The notes: generated by a model not told the origin, from the letters alone. Positions 36,018-45,432 are shown, counted from the stretch's first letter. The stretch is DNA of 64,000 nt from Kordia periserrulae (GCF_003054265.1 NZ_QBKT01000003.1:310001-374000); one strand, 5' to 3'. A program made the numbers and translations.

Positions 36018-36242
36018 ATGAAAAAGGAATTACGTATACTTTACATTTTGGCAATCAATATAATAGCTAGGGCTCAAAACCTTGTCATTAACAATATCAT
36101 GGTAAATCCTTTAGAAAAAATGGTACATTCCAAAAGTATAAATCTTAATCGTATAGATATAAGTTTGTTTATAAGAAGTATGTATTTTTCAAAAATAAAA
36201 ACTGACGCCGAGAATACTATCAAAAAAATAATCACCAATTAA
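36018..36242 (+). CDS. Short hypothetical ORF ahead of the tandem PL7 gene
   Basis: A 74-codon frame (MKKELRILYILAINIIARAQ...) begins with a possible signal peptide ending ARA and then reads like the start of a T9SS tail (NNIMVNPLEKMVHSKSINLN). It ends 10 bp before the lyase start. It may be a broken fragment of a larger secreted protein; composition alone does not prove expression. Confidence 0.35.
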   Translation: MKKELRILYILAINIIARAQNLVINNIMVNPLEKMVHSKSINLNRIDISLFIRSMYFSKIKTDAENTIKKIITN

Positions 36243-36252
36243 TCACCTATTC

Positions 36253-38256
36253 ATGTCTAAAAATCATTCTTTCATTATTTTAATTTCTTTCTGTGTCATT
36301 GCTCTCAATTCGTGTGAAACACAGTTAAAAATCGCTACACCAAATGAGGTGATTCCATTTTTTCAGCATTGGAATTTAATCTTGGGAGATGGTTCCAACG
36401 CTGGAAAAGCTACAAACTTCAAACACGAAAACTTCTTTTACACAGCAAATGATAGCAAAGGAGATTGGGTAGTTTTTAAATCACCAAATGCAGGAAACAC
36501 ACACGGAACTTCCAACAATACAAGGACTGAATTGGCACAACTAAAAAAATGGTCGCCAACAACAGATGCAAAAATGAATGCTACGCTAAAAGTGATGAAT
36601 GTTGCAACAACAGGTGATGCGCGTGTGGCAGCAACATATTCAGTAGTAGTTGGTCAAATTCATAGTGCAGACGGACATGAAAATGAACCGCTAAAAATAT
36701 TTTACAAAAAATTTCCAGGTCATACCAAAGGTTCTGTTTTTTGGAATTATGAAATTAATACTGCAGGAGACGACAATTCAAAAAGATGGGATTATTCTTA
36801 TCCAATTTGGGGTTATGACTTTTCTGTGGTCGGAACAGATAAAAATACATATCCACCTGAACCAGAAGACGGAATTGCTTTAGGAGAAGAATTCAGTTAT
36901 GAAGTTGAAGTAAAAGATGGTATCATGTACCTTACATTTTCAAGTGAAGGACACGAAACCAAAACCTTTACTAAAAATCTGATCGCTTCCGAATATACCA
37001 AAGATTCAGACATTCCGAAACAGGTTCAAAATTTATTTGTGCCAATTGGTCAAGATGGTGTTGAACGTGTAAAAGCGTATGCAGGTGAGGGACTTTTCTT
37101 TAAATTAGGTTGTTACAATCAAACAAACGGGAAAGATCCTAAAGTAAACAAAGTTTGGTGTTCTGGAGCAGAAACGCATGGTGGAGACATTATTAAACAG
37201 TATGCTGATGGAAATTATGCTGAAGTTTGGTTTAAATCCGCAAGTATTGAAATCAGCGATGATGCAATCTCTAATGAAGGATATTTCAAAGCAAACGATG
37301 GTTTAAACAAAAAAATAGTATATCCAAATGAGGTTATTCCTTTTATGGATAAATTCAAAATCTTAATGGGTGATGGAACCAATGAAGACAATCTTATCAA
37401 CTTTCAAGATGAAAACTTTTTTTACACTGTAATTGACGGAACCAGACGCTGGGTAGTTTACAAAACACCAAACTCAGGAGTTACCTCAAAAAATTCAAGC
37501 AATACAAGAACAGAATTACACGAAAAACGCGAATGGACACCAGAACAAGGTGGAAAACTCACGGGTACTTGTAAAGTAATGCAAGTTTCAGTCTCTGGTG
37601 ATGCTAGAGTTGCAGCTTCTTACGCTACAGTAGTAGGACAAATTCATAGTGGAGAAGGACATGAAAACGAACCGCTAAAAATATTTTATAAAAAATTCCC
37701 AGGACATACCAAAGGTTCTGTTTTTTGGAACTACGAAATAAACACTGCGGGCGATGACAACTCAGGACGTTGGGATTATTCTACTGCCGTTTGGGGAAAT
37801 GACATGTCAGTCATCGGAAAAACCAAAGACGATTACCCTGCAGAACCTAAAGATGGAATCGAACTAGGAGAAGAATTCAGTTATGAAGTAAACGTGTACA
37901 AAGGAATCATGTATCTCACGTTTAAGAGTGAAGGTCACGAAACCAAAACGTTCACTAAAAACCTTATCAAATCTGAATATGTAACCAAATCAGACATACC
38001 AACACAAGCACAAAAACTATTTGTACCCATTGGACAAGATGGTACCGAGCGTGCTACTGCCTACAGTGGAGAACTAGGGTATTTTAAGCAAGGAGCATAC
38101 AATCAAACTAACGGGAAAAGTCCTGAAAAAAACATGGTTTGGTGTGCAGGAGCAGAAACCTATGGAGGCGATATTGCTAAGCAATACGAAAATGGTTGTT
38201 ACACAGAAGTATGGTTTAGAGAAGCTACCGTTGGACCAGGAACAGCACCGAAATAA
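36253..38256 (+). CDS. Tandem two-domain PL7 alginate lyase lipoprotein
   Basis: This 667-residue protein has a lipoprotein signal (MSKNHSFIILISFCVIALNSC, lipobox Cys21) and two complete PL7 (alginate lyase 2) domains, about residues 30-335 and 352-660. Each has the substrate-binding RTEL motif (91-94 in the first), the QIH motif (135-137) and the C-terminal block with CYNQTNG or AYNQTNG. QIH is linked to guluronate-containing substrate preference in PL7. The domains are very alike, including long runs such as EPLKIFYKKFPGHTKGSVFW shared at both protein and nearly at DNA level. It cleaves alginate by beta-elimination at the cell surface. Confidence 0.93.
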   Translation: MSKNHSFIILISFCVIALNSCETQLKIATPNEVIPFFQHWNLILGDGSNAGKATNFKHENFFYTANDSKGDWVVFKSPNAGNTHGTSNNTRTELAQLKKWSPTTDAKMNATLKVMNVATTGDARVAATYSVVVGQIHSADGHENEPLKIFYKKFPGHTKGSVFWNYEINTAGDDNSKRWDYSYPIWGYDFSVVGTDKNTYPPEPEDGIALGEEFSYEVEVKDGIMYLTFSSEGHETKTFTKNLIASEYTKDSDIPKQVQNLFVPIGQDGVERVKAYAGEGLFFKLGCYNQTNGKDPKVNKVWCSGAETHGGDIIKQYADGNYAEVWFKSASIEISDDAISNEGYFKANDGLNKKIVYPNEVIPFMDKFKILMGDGTNEDNLINFQDENFFYTVIDGTRRWVVYKTPNSGVTSKNSSNTRTELHEKREWTPEQGGKLTGTCKVMQVSVSGDARVAASYATVVGQIHSGEGHENEPLKIFYKKFPGHTKGSVFWNYEINTAGDDNSGRWDYSTAVWGNDMSVIGKTKDDYPAEPKDGIELGEEFSYEVNVYKGIMYLTFKSEGHETKTFTKNLIKSEYVTKSDIPTQAQKLFVPIGQDGTERATAYSGELGYFKQGAYNQTNGKSPEKNMVWCAGAETYGGDIAKQYENGCYTEVWFREATVGPGTAPK

Positions 38257-38302
38257 ATTGACTTTAAAAATCTGAATAAAAAAAATATAAAGTAAAATAA
38301 TT

Positions 38303-38650
38303 ATGAAAACATTTGGAGCAAGCAAAGAATTTATACTAGACAAAGACCTCGAATGGGAAGTTGTGGGCGAAGGTGTAAAACGTAAAATTATGGGTTATGA
38401 TGATAAAATCATGCTTGTTAAAGTACATTTTGACAAAGGAGGAATAGGATACAAGCACGAACACTACCACAGTCAGGTTACCTATGTTGAAAGTGGAACA
38501 TTCGAATTTTCAATTGGAGAAGAAACACGTGTTGTAAAAGGGGGTGATACTGTTTATATTCCGCCACACGTGTTACATGGAGCTATCTGCACAGAAGAAG
38601 GAATTTTAATAGACGTTTTTAGTCCAATACGAGAAGATTTTATGGAATAA
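38303..38650 (+). CDS. kdgF: KdgF-like cupin (unsaturated uronate linearisation)
   Basis: This 115-residue single-domain cupin has the metal motif HEHYHSQVTYVESGTFEF (motif 1: His-x-His...Glu) and the motif 2 region DTVYIPPHVLHG. KdgF proteins convert unsaturated monouronate from lyases to the open-chain ketouronate (DEH) before reduction. It lies 46 bp after the PL7 gene and 73 bp before the susC promoter, so it is probably in the PL7 transcript. The cytoplasmic location is inferred from the absence of a signal peptide. Confidence 0.87.
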   Translation: MKTFGASKEFILDKDLEWEVVGEGVKRKIMGYDDKIMLVKVHFDKGGIGYKHEHYHSQVTYVESGTFEFSIGEETRVVKGGDTVYIPPHVLHGAICTEEGILIDVFSPIREDFME

Positions 38651-38694
38651 AATGTGGAAAAATTAACAATTATTTAATAAAATTTACGAAAACG

Positions 38695-38745
38695 TTGTAA
38701 ATCTCAAAAATTTATATATATTTGGTAAACCAATCTGGTCAACCA
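38695..38745 (+). promoter_or_regulatory. Promoter with two operators, upstream of alginate susC
   Basis: A -33 TTG (38695-38697), 19 bp, and a -7 TATATTTG (38717-38724) repeat the layout at 35812. Operators TGGTAAACCA (38723-38732) and TGGTCAACCA (38736-38745) overlap or follow the -7 box with the same 13-bp spacing. The two operator regions are nearly identical over about 30 bp, so one regulator should act on both. Confidence 0.8.
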
Positions 38746-38761
38746 ATTTTTTAATCAAAAG

Positions 38762-38880
38762 AAAAGGACAGGTGCACGCCTATCCTTTTTGGAATATTAC
38801 TTCTTTGGAGGGAAGTAAAATTATACATAATTACTTACAGTAACATGCATATTGCAAAAATACAAAAAAAATGCCAGTAG
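38762..38880 (+). promoter_or_regulatory. Leader element of susC: terminator-like hairpin, conserved motifs, short ORF
   Basis: The predicted transcript begins near 38730 and would carry a hairpin at 38762-38790 (AAAAGGACAGG, loop TGCACG, CCTATCCTTTTT), which resembles an intrinsic terminator inside the leader. Downstream follow GGAGGGAAGTAA (38807-38818), TTATACA (38821-38827) and a short ORF ATGCATATT... (38845-38880, 11 codons). The same elements in the same order lie ahead of the MFS transporter gene at 46238-46327. Attenuation or a structured RNA is an inference. Confidence 0.55.
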
Positions 38881-38932
38881 AAGTAAAGCTTTAAGTGATT
38901 AGTAGAATATTAACTAATTAAAAAAACTAATT

Positions 38933-41900
38933 ATGAATTTAAAAACAAAGCTTACTTGTATTGTAATGCTTCTCTTGTGCATTTCAATGTACGCTCAGGA
39001 GTCCTATCTCCTCAAGGGAAAAGTAGTTGACAAAGCAGACAACCAACCTATTCCTGGTGCAAACGTTCAGGTGGTTAAAACATCAAAAGGTACTACTACA
39101 GATTTTGATGGCAATTATCAAATTTCAGTTACAAAAGGTTATGTGTTACAATTCTCTTATGTTGGTTATGCTTCACAAACAGTTATTATTGATGCTCAAA
39201 AAACGATAAACATTACGTTAGTTGAAGATGCAAATGCTTTAGATGAAGTAGTTGTAATTGGATATGGAACACAAAAGAAAAGCAACCTTACTGGTGCAAT
39301 GTCTACATTAAATGTAGAAAAGAAAGGATTAGATAAAATAGCTGTTTCCAGATTAGACGATGCGCTTGTAGGACAAGTAGCAGGTTTAAATGTTGCAGCT
39401 ACAGAAGGTGAAGCAGGTTCAGATCCAACCATTCGTATTCGTGGTGTTGGTTCCTTAAATGGAGATTCTGCTCCTTTAATTGTAATTGACGGATTGGTAG
39501 TAGATAGCGATTTTCTTGGAAACTTAGATATGAACGAAGTACAAACGTTTGACATTCTCAAAGACGCGGCTTCTACATCAATATATGGTTCTCGTGGTGC
39601 AAATGGTGTAATCCAAATTACAACAAAACAAGGTAAAGATGGTAAAACATCATTTTCTTACAATTCTTTCTTTGGTTTTAAAGAAGCAAGACAAAGTGAC
39701 GATTACTACTTTACAGTAGCAGAAACTGTTGCTGCAGAACGTGCTGCAACAGGAACACTTTCCAACAGAACAGCTTACAAGCAATTACTTACACAAACAA
39801 CTGGTATTGACAGGGACTGGCAAGATGAGATCTTTGAAGGCGGAACTATTACAACGCATTCATTTAACGCTCGTGGTGGAAACAAAAATACAAAATTTAG
39901 TGCTTCCTTAGGTTACAATCATGATGAAGGTGTTTTACTTACAGATGATTACAAACGTTACAATGCTAGATTAAAATTAGATACAAAACTAAGCGACAAA
40001 ATAAAATTAGGGGTAAACTTTGCGCCATCTTACACAAGAAGAAGACGTTTTGATGGTTCTACACACGATATTTTAAGGCAAACGCCGTGGTTGCCTTTAT
40101 ACCACGACGCCAATTCAATTCAGTTTGTTGATACCGCAACGTATCCAAACGTTCAAATAGGTGATTATGCTATTCAAAGACACTTCGACAACTATGATTT
40201 ATTTGGTGATGGTTCTGTTTTACAAGACATCAGTAATACATCTAACACAAACCCAGCTGCAAAAGTATTAGAGCGCGATCGTAACGATTACAAATTTAAA
40301 TTAGCAGGACTTTTTTATGGTGAATATAAAATCATTGATGGTTTACGATTCAGAGCTACCTTAGGAGGTGATTACCAAAACACATTTAGAAATAGGTGGC
40401 AAGGTGTTCTATCTAACAGAAATGGTGCTTCGGCAGCAAGTTACTTTGAATCTAACGAAAACAGAATTCACACACTATCAGAAGGATATTTTACATATGA
40501 TAAAGCTTTTGGCGGACACGCGTTCAATGTAGTTCTTGGCGCATCTGCTGAAAAGTGGGAATGGCAAGGAGACAGCGCACTCGGCTCTGGTTATACATCA
40601 GATTTAGTACAAACACTAAGCGCAGCTACTGTTTTAAATGAAATTACCTCATACAAATACGAAGAAGGATTCTCCTCTTTCTTTGCAAGAGTAAACTATT
40701 CTTACGAAGACAAATACTTAGCATCTTTAAGTTTTAGACGAGATGGTAGTTCAATCTTCGGTGTAGATAACAAATACGGTAATTTCCCTTCTGCTTCGGT
40801 AGGTTGGGTAGTATCGCAAGAAGATTTCTTGAGGGAAAGCGAATTACTAAGCTCATTAAAACTAAGAGCAAGTTTTGGAGTTACTGGTAACAAAGATATT
40901 GACACAGGAAGCAATCTTACAGATTTATATCCTTCAATATCATTACTTGGAACAGACAATTACAACTCACAAGCAGCTTTTGTAGCGTTAAACATTGCAA
41001 ATCCTGAATTACAGTGGGAAAGATTAATTGAATTTAACCCAGGAATCGATTTCGGATTTTTTAACAACAAAATTACAGGTTCTGTAGATTACTACACAAG
41101 AACAAGTGATCAACTCTTATTATTCAACCCAGTTGCATCTTCAACAGGTTTTTCTGCAGCATTAGAAAACTTAGGAGAAGTGAGAAACTCAGGAATTGAA
41201 TTAGAAGTTACTTCAAGAAACGTTGCTACAGAAGATTTCAGATGGGGAACAACATTAATTGCTTCTCACAACAAAAATGAATTATTAGACTTTGCAGACT
41301 CTAACGGACAAATTCAAAATGTAGACAGTAAAAGAGCTGCAGAATGGATCAACCTCGTAGGAAATCCTATTTCATCATACTATGGTTGGGTAGTAGATCG
41401 TGACATTCCTTTAGAATTTATCAATGATCCATACCATCCAGCTGGTGGACAAGCACAAGATGTATATGTAAGAGATTTAAATGGAGACGGATTGATTGAT
41501 GATGATGACAAAACGATTCTTGGGAATCCTTATCCAGACTTAGTATGGAGTATCACAAACAATTTCAGATACAAAGATTTCGATCTAAGCTTCATGTTTC
41601 AAGGAAGTCATGGTGCCGAAATACGTAACATGGGAGACCAATACTTGTTCAACCACTTTAACAGCGGGCAAGATTTTAATACGGCTACAACACCAAATCA
41701 AGGTTTCATAAAAGAAAAAATCTTTACAGATGCCATCATTCAAGACGCAAGTTACATTGCACTTCGTAACCTAACAATTGGTTACAATCTTCCTGAAGAC
41801 ATCGCTAACAGATTTGGAGCATCATCATTCAGGCTCTATGCAACAGGTCAAAACCTGCTCTATTTTACAGCGAGTGATTACACAGGTTTCAATCCAGAAT

Positions 41901-41995
41901 CTATCAACGATACAAGTGCAACAACATATGGTTACCAACTTGCTGGTTCGCCAATATTCAGTACGATATCATTAGGGTTAAACTTACAATTTTAA
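38933..41995 (+). CDS. susC: SusC-type TonB-linked alginate oligosaccharide transporter
   Basis: This 1020-residue outer-membrane protein has a signal peptide (residues 1-21, ending MYA), a carboxypeptidase-D-regulatory-like domain (about 26-105, LKGKVVDKADNQPIPGANVQ), the SusC/RagA signature region (DEVVVIGYGTQKKSNLTGAM), a plug (about 120-235, IRIRGVGSLNGDSAPLIVID) and a long barrel ending ISLGLNLQF. With the SusD protein encoded 25 bp downstream it should bind and import alginate oligomers using TonB energy. It begins its own operon under the operators at 38723-38745. Confidence 0.94.
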   Translation: MNLKTKLTCIVMLLLCISMYAQESYLLKGKVVDKADNQPIPGANVQVVKTSKGTTTDFDGNYQISVTKGYVLQFSYVGYASQTVIIDAQKTINITLVEDANALDEVVVIGYGTQKKSNLTGAMSTLNVEKKGLDKIAVSRLDDALVGQVAGLNVAATEGEAGSDPTIRIRGVGSLNGDSAPLIVIDGLVVDSDFLGNLDMNEVQTFDILKDAASTSIYGSRGANGVIQITTKQGKDGKTSFSYNSFFGFKEARQSDDYYFTVAETVAAERAATGTLSNRTAYKQLLTQTTGIDRDWQDEIFEGGTITTHSFNARGGNKNTKFSASLGYNHDEGVLLTDDYKRYNARLKLDTKLSDKIKLGVNFAPSYTRRRRFDGSTHDILRQTPWLPLYHDANSIQFVDTATYPNVQIGDYAIQRHFDNYDLFGDGSVLQDISNTSNTNPAAKVLERDRNDYKFKLAGLFYGEYKIIDGLRFRATLGGDYQNTFRNRWQGVLSNRNGASAASYFESNENRIHTLSEGYFTYDKAFGGHAFNVVLGASAEKWEWQGDSALGSGYTSDLVQTLSAATVLNEITSYKYEEGFSSFFARVNYSYEDKYLASLSFRRDGSSIFGVDNKYGNFPSASVGWVVSQEDFLRESELLSSLKLRASFGVTGNKDIDTGSNLTDLYPSISLLGTDNYNSQAAFVALNIANPELQWERLIEFNPGIDFGFFNNKITGSVDYYTRTSDQLLLFNPVASSTGFSAALENLGEVRNSGIELEVTSRNVATEDFRWGTTLIASHNKNELLDFADSNGQIQNVDSKRAAEWINLVGNPISSYYGWVVDRDIPLEFINDPYHPAGGQAQDVYVRDLNGDGLIDDDDKTILGNPYPDLVWSITNNFRYKDFDLSFMFQGSHGAEIRNMGDQYLFNHFNSGQDFNTATTPNQGFIKEKIFTDAIIQDASYIALRNLTIGYNLPEDIANRFGASSFRLYATGQNLLYFTASDYTGFNPESINDTSATTYGYQLAGSPIFSTISLGLNLQF

Positions 41996-42020
41996 TACAC
42001 CATTCTAAAAACATTTAATT

Positions 42021-43445
42021 ATGAAACAATTAAAATATATAGGTTTTTTGATGTTAGTAGTGATAAGTCTTCAGTCTTGTCACAAAGATCTCTTAGAACC
42101 AATTCCAGAAGCAGCAGTAAGTAGCGAAAACTACTTTCTAAACGATCAACAAATTGAAACTGGTGTTATTGCTATTTACGATGCGATACAAGGAGTAAAT
42201 TCTACAAATCTAAATGACAATCGTGGTATACAACACGAATATTACGTAACTGAAATGCGTAGTGACAATACCAGAACTAAAAATCAAGAAGGTGAAGCAG
42301 CACAATTTGAAAGCTATGTAATTACACCAAACAACGGTATCGTAGAAAACTATTACAGAAGCTGTTACAGTACAATCTTTAGATCTAATTTAGTATTAGA
42401 AAACCTCGCAAATGCCTCAGAAACAATGGCGCCCATCTTTGAAGGTGAAGCAAAATTCGCAAGAGCCTACAGTTACTTTAACTTAGTACGCCTTTTTGGA
42501 GATGTTCCTCTAATTGACAGAACAATCTCGCCACAAGAAGACGAAATTGCATTCACAAGAGTGGCTACAGCTACCATTTATGATTTAATTGTGAGTGACT
42601 TAGAAACTGCCGCTGCAAATCTTAGTAATGGTGAATACACAAGAGCTTCAAAAGCTGCTGCAGAAGCACTATTAGCAAAAGTACATCTAACATTAGGAAA
42701 CTATCTTGAAGCACAAATTCTTTGCGAAAATGTAATGGGATATGGATATACTTTAGAACCAAACTTCAACGACATCTTTTACAATGAAGGAAACAACGAA
42801 GTTATTTTTGTAATTGCATACACACAAGGTATAGAAGCTGATAGTCAAGATTTTTCTGCAGAATTTATGAATGGTGTAGGACGTACCGTAGGTGTAAACT
42901 ACGTAACAGAAGATGCTGCAGCATTCTTAGATGCTAACGGAGGAAACAGAACAGAATTCTCATACCGAATCGATCCATTACAACCGACTCAAAGACAAGT
43001 TGTAAAATATTTACCAAATGGAGAAGATGGTGGCGATAACGGAAATGTATTCACGTCAGATGCAACACTTTCAGGAAACGATTGGGTAGTATTGCGCTAT
43101 GCAGATGTATTACTTATGCACACAGAAGCAATCTTAGCAGGAAATCAAGAAACAACCAATGCGGCAGCAATCGCGTCATTCCAAGCAATTCGAGACAGAG
43201 CCGGATTGACAGATGCAGTAACTTCTATCACGAAACAAGAACTGTTAGACGAAAGACGTGCTGAATTGGCATTTGAAAATCAACGACTATTTGATTTGTT
43301 ACGTTTTGGAGAAGCGCAAAGTGTACTATCTGATTTATCAGCAGCAAACAATTATAGCTTTACTTCTACAGATTTATTATTGCCAATGCCACAGCGAGAG
43401 ATAAATCTTAGTAATGGATTAATGACGCAAAATCCTGGGTATTAA
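42021..43445 (+). CDS. susD: SusD-type alginate-binding lipoprotein
   Basis: This 474-residue lipoprotein (lipobox Cys20 in SLQSCHKD) has the SusD/RagB fold: an N-terminal segment with AAVSSENYFLNDQQIE, the helical TPR-like region (EGEAKFARAYSYFNLVRLFG), and the C-terminal RagB/SusD block with VVLRYADVLLMHTEAIL and LLDERRAELAFENQRLFDLL. It caps the SusC barrel and captures oligosaccharide. The gene lies between susC (25 bp) and a PKD lipoprotein gene (14 bp). Confidence 0.94.
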   Translation: MKQLKYIGFLMLVVISLQSCHKDLLEPIPEAAVSSENYFLNDQQIETGVIAIYDAIQGVNSTNLNDNRGIQHEYYVTEMRSDNTRTKNQEGEAAQFESYVITPNNGIVENYYRSCYSTIFRSNLVLENLANASETMAPIFEGEAKFARAYSYFNLVRLFGDVPLIDRTISPQEDEIAFTRVATATIYDLIVSDLETAAANLSNGEYTRASKAAAEALLAKVHLTLGNYLEAQILCENVMGYGYTLEPNFNDIFYNEGNNEVIFVIAYTQGIEADSQDFSAEFMNGVGRTVGVNYVTEDAAAFLDANGGNRTEFSYRIDPLQPTQRQVVKYLPNGEDGGDNGNVFTSDATLSGNDWVVLRYADVLLMHTEAILAGNQETTNAAAIASFQAIRDRAGLTDAVTSITKQELLDERRAELAFENQRLFDLLRFGEAQSVLSDLSAANNYSFTSTDLLLPMPQREINLSNGLMTQNPGY

Positions 43446-43459
43446 AATTTAAAAAATAT

Positions 43460-44443
43460 ATGATGAAAAAAACACTAAAAATAATTGGTACGGCTTTCCT
43501 ACTTGTAGGAACACTCATATATCAATCATGTGATATTGACAAATTTGAACCGCTAGAAGCAAACTCAATTGCCGATGCTACACCACCAGAAGCTAACTTT
43601 ACTTTTACACAAGGACAAGGAGCAGCAGAAGAGTGGAAAGATTATACATTTGCCAATCTGTCAACAAGTGCTACCATGTACGCATGGAATTTTGGAGATG
43701 GAAACACCTCAACAGAAGTTGATGGGGCAAATACTTATCCAGGCGAAGGAACGTATACGGTAACACTTACGGCCTCTGATGCACTTGGCGTAACAAGTAC
43801 ATTTACACAAACAATAGAAGTAATAGAACCAGAAGCACCTTTAGTTGCTGATCCAGTATTAGTCAATGCAGATTTTGACAAACTTCCAAAATCATCTGGT
43901 TCAGACTGTTGTTGCGCAGGTTGGATCAATAAAGACTTGGGAGATCAAGGAGAATCTAGTTCAGGGAACGGAGGTTCTGACAATGTTGTAAAATTTGACA
44001 ACAACGAACCAGATCATGTATACCAAGAATTTGCGGTAACACCAAATGCGGATTACACAATTACAATTGTAACTTCGTTCAAAAACCTAACTGGCGGATC
44101 ATTCCCTAGCGAGCTAGAATTAAGAGTATTAGCAGGTTCAGGGTATATTGATGGGTATTCTCCAACATATTACACCAATACAGTTGATTTTCCACAAGAG
44201 GATTGGGGATACACTACAATTGCTCAAGTAGAAGATCCAGCAAACAACTTGCTGCTTGAAGTACAAACAAATCCATCTGACGACAGTTACTTCTCATACA
44301 CATACTCTTTCAATGCAGGTGCAAACGACAGCGTTGCCTTGTTCATCAGAGGTATTGGAGGAGACAGTATTGGAGACTTTAATTATACAAGTGGAGACGA
44401 AGAAATACGTGCAGATTCTGTAGTAATTACTGCGGTTAACTAA
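43460..44443 (+). CDS. PKD-domain surface lipoprotein of the alginate locus
   Basis: This 327-residue protein has a lipoprotein signal (about residues 1-24, lipobox Cys24 in YQSCDIDKFEP), a PKD domain at about 44-122 (FTFTQGQGAAEEW ... YAWNFGDGNTSTE) and a C-terminal beta-rich domain (about 130-327) that begins after a CCC cluster (SDCCCAGWINKD) and resembles a carbohydrate-binding module. It occupies the SusE/F position, so surface glycan binding is the likely role. Start is ATGATG at 43460 or 43463. The next gene begins 8 bp after its stop. Confidence 0.85.
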   Translation: MMKKTLKIIGTAFLLVGTLIYQSCDIDKFEPLEANSIADATPPEANFTFTQGQGAAEEWKDYTFANLSTSATMYAWNFGDGNTSTEVDGANTYPGEGTYTVTLTASDALGVTSTFTQTIEVIEPEAPLVADPVLVNADFDKLPKSSGSDCCCAGWINKDLGDQGESSSGNGGSDNVVKFDNNEPDHVYQEFAVTPNADYTITIVTSFKNLTGGSFPSELELRVLAGSGYIDGYSPTYYTNTVDFPQEDWGYTTIAQVEDPANNLLLEVQTNPSDDSYFSYTYSFNAGANDSVALFIRGIGGDSIGDFNYTSGDEEIRADSVVITAVN

Positions 44444-44451
44444 TACGATTT

Positions 44452-45360
44452 ATGACAATACGAACACTATTTATAGTATTTTTTGCTTTTAGTCTAAGCG
44501 TTGGATATACACAATCTAGTGATAGCAACAGTGCAGAAAACGTACAGAAAGAACGAAAGAAAAAGAAGCGAAAAAAACGTAAAAAGAAATATAAATTAGC
44601 TGATATAGATTTATCTCATTGGAAGGTGACAACTCCAGCGGGCAACGGAAAAAAGCCGCTGGAAGTGTCTCCACCCGAAATATTGGATTATGCAACAAAT
44701 GAAGACTTAAAACCATTTATGTACAATGACTCTGTACGCGGTGCTATTGTTTTTCATGCGTATCCGAGTAAAGCCACCACAGCCAATACCAAATACTCAC
44801 GTTCAGAATTGCGTGAACAAATGGTGCCTGGCGAAAACAATGTCAATTGGACCTTTAAGCAAGGTGGCATTATGAAAGGAAAATTGTCGATTGATGAAAT
44901 TTCTCGTGATGCAGATGGAAAATATCACAAAGTCATCATCATGCAAATTCATGGCCGTTTAACCAATGAACAGCGAGATTTAATTGGTCAAAAGGACAAC
45001 AATGCGCCACCAGTACTAAAAATTTATTGGCAAAATGGTAAAATTCGGGTCAAAACTAAAGTCTTAAAAAACTTGAATGCAACTCAAACAGAATTACTAC
45101 ATGAAGATGCTTGGGAAGATGACAAAGGATACACATTCAAAGAAAAAGTAGGCTTTAGAAAATTTAGACTCGAAGTAAGAGTTAGTGAAGGAAAAATGAC
45201 TGTAGTATTAAACAATAACGAATTTAAAACCTATGAAAACATTCACATGAGAAAATGGGGAATCTTTGAAAATTATTTCAAAGCAGGAAACTACTTTCAG
45301 ACACGTGATGAAGGTTCATATGCAAAAGTTCGATACTACACGTTAGAAGTAACGCATTAA
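44452..45360 (+). CDS. PL7 alginate lyase with polybasic N-terminal tract
   Basis: This 302-residue protein has a signal peptide (about 1-20, ending GYT). Residues 35-46 are twelve consecutive Lys/Arg (start RKKKKRKK), and the PL7 domain covers about 50-302. PL7 motifs are RSEL (117-120), QIH (165-167) and the C-terminal NYFKAGNYFQTRDEG block. It cuts alginate into unsaturated oligomers. There is no lipobox, so it is periplasmic or released. The basic tract could bind polyanionic alginate or membrane. It is the last gene of the susC operon, followed by a 13-bp perfect inverted repeat. Confidence 0.92.
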   Translation: MTIRTLFIVFFAFSLSVGYTQSSDSNSAENVQKERKKKKRKKRKKKYKLADIDLSHWKVTTPAGNGKKPLEVSPPEILDYATNEDLKPFMYNDSVRGAIVFHAYPSKATTANTKYSRSELREQMVPGENNVNWTFKQGGIMKGKLSIDEISRDADGKYHKVIIMQIHGRLTNEQRDLIGQKDNNAPPVLKIYWQNGKIRVKTKVLKNLNATQTELLHEDAWEDDKGYTFKEKVGFRKFRLEVRVSEGKMTVVLNNNEFKTYENIHMRKWGIFENYFKAGNYFQTRDEGSYAKVRYYTLEVTH

Positions 45361-45401
45361 TAATGAAGTTAATTTATATTTGAATAGAAGCCTTTAATTG
45401 G

Positions 45402-45432
45402 ATTTTACTGATCTATAGCAGATCAGTAAAAT
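45402..45432. other. Perfect 13-bp inverted repeat after the PL7 gene
   Basis: ATTTTACTGATCT (45402-45414) and AGATCAGTAAAAT (45420-45432) form a perfect stem with a 5-base loop, 41 bp after the lyase stop. It lacks a T-run, so it could be a bidirectional or weak terminator, an RNA-stabilising hairpin or a protein-binding palindrome. Confidence 0.6.
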
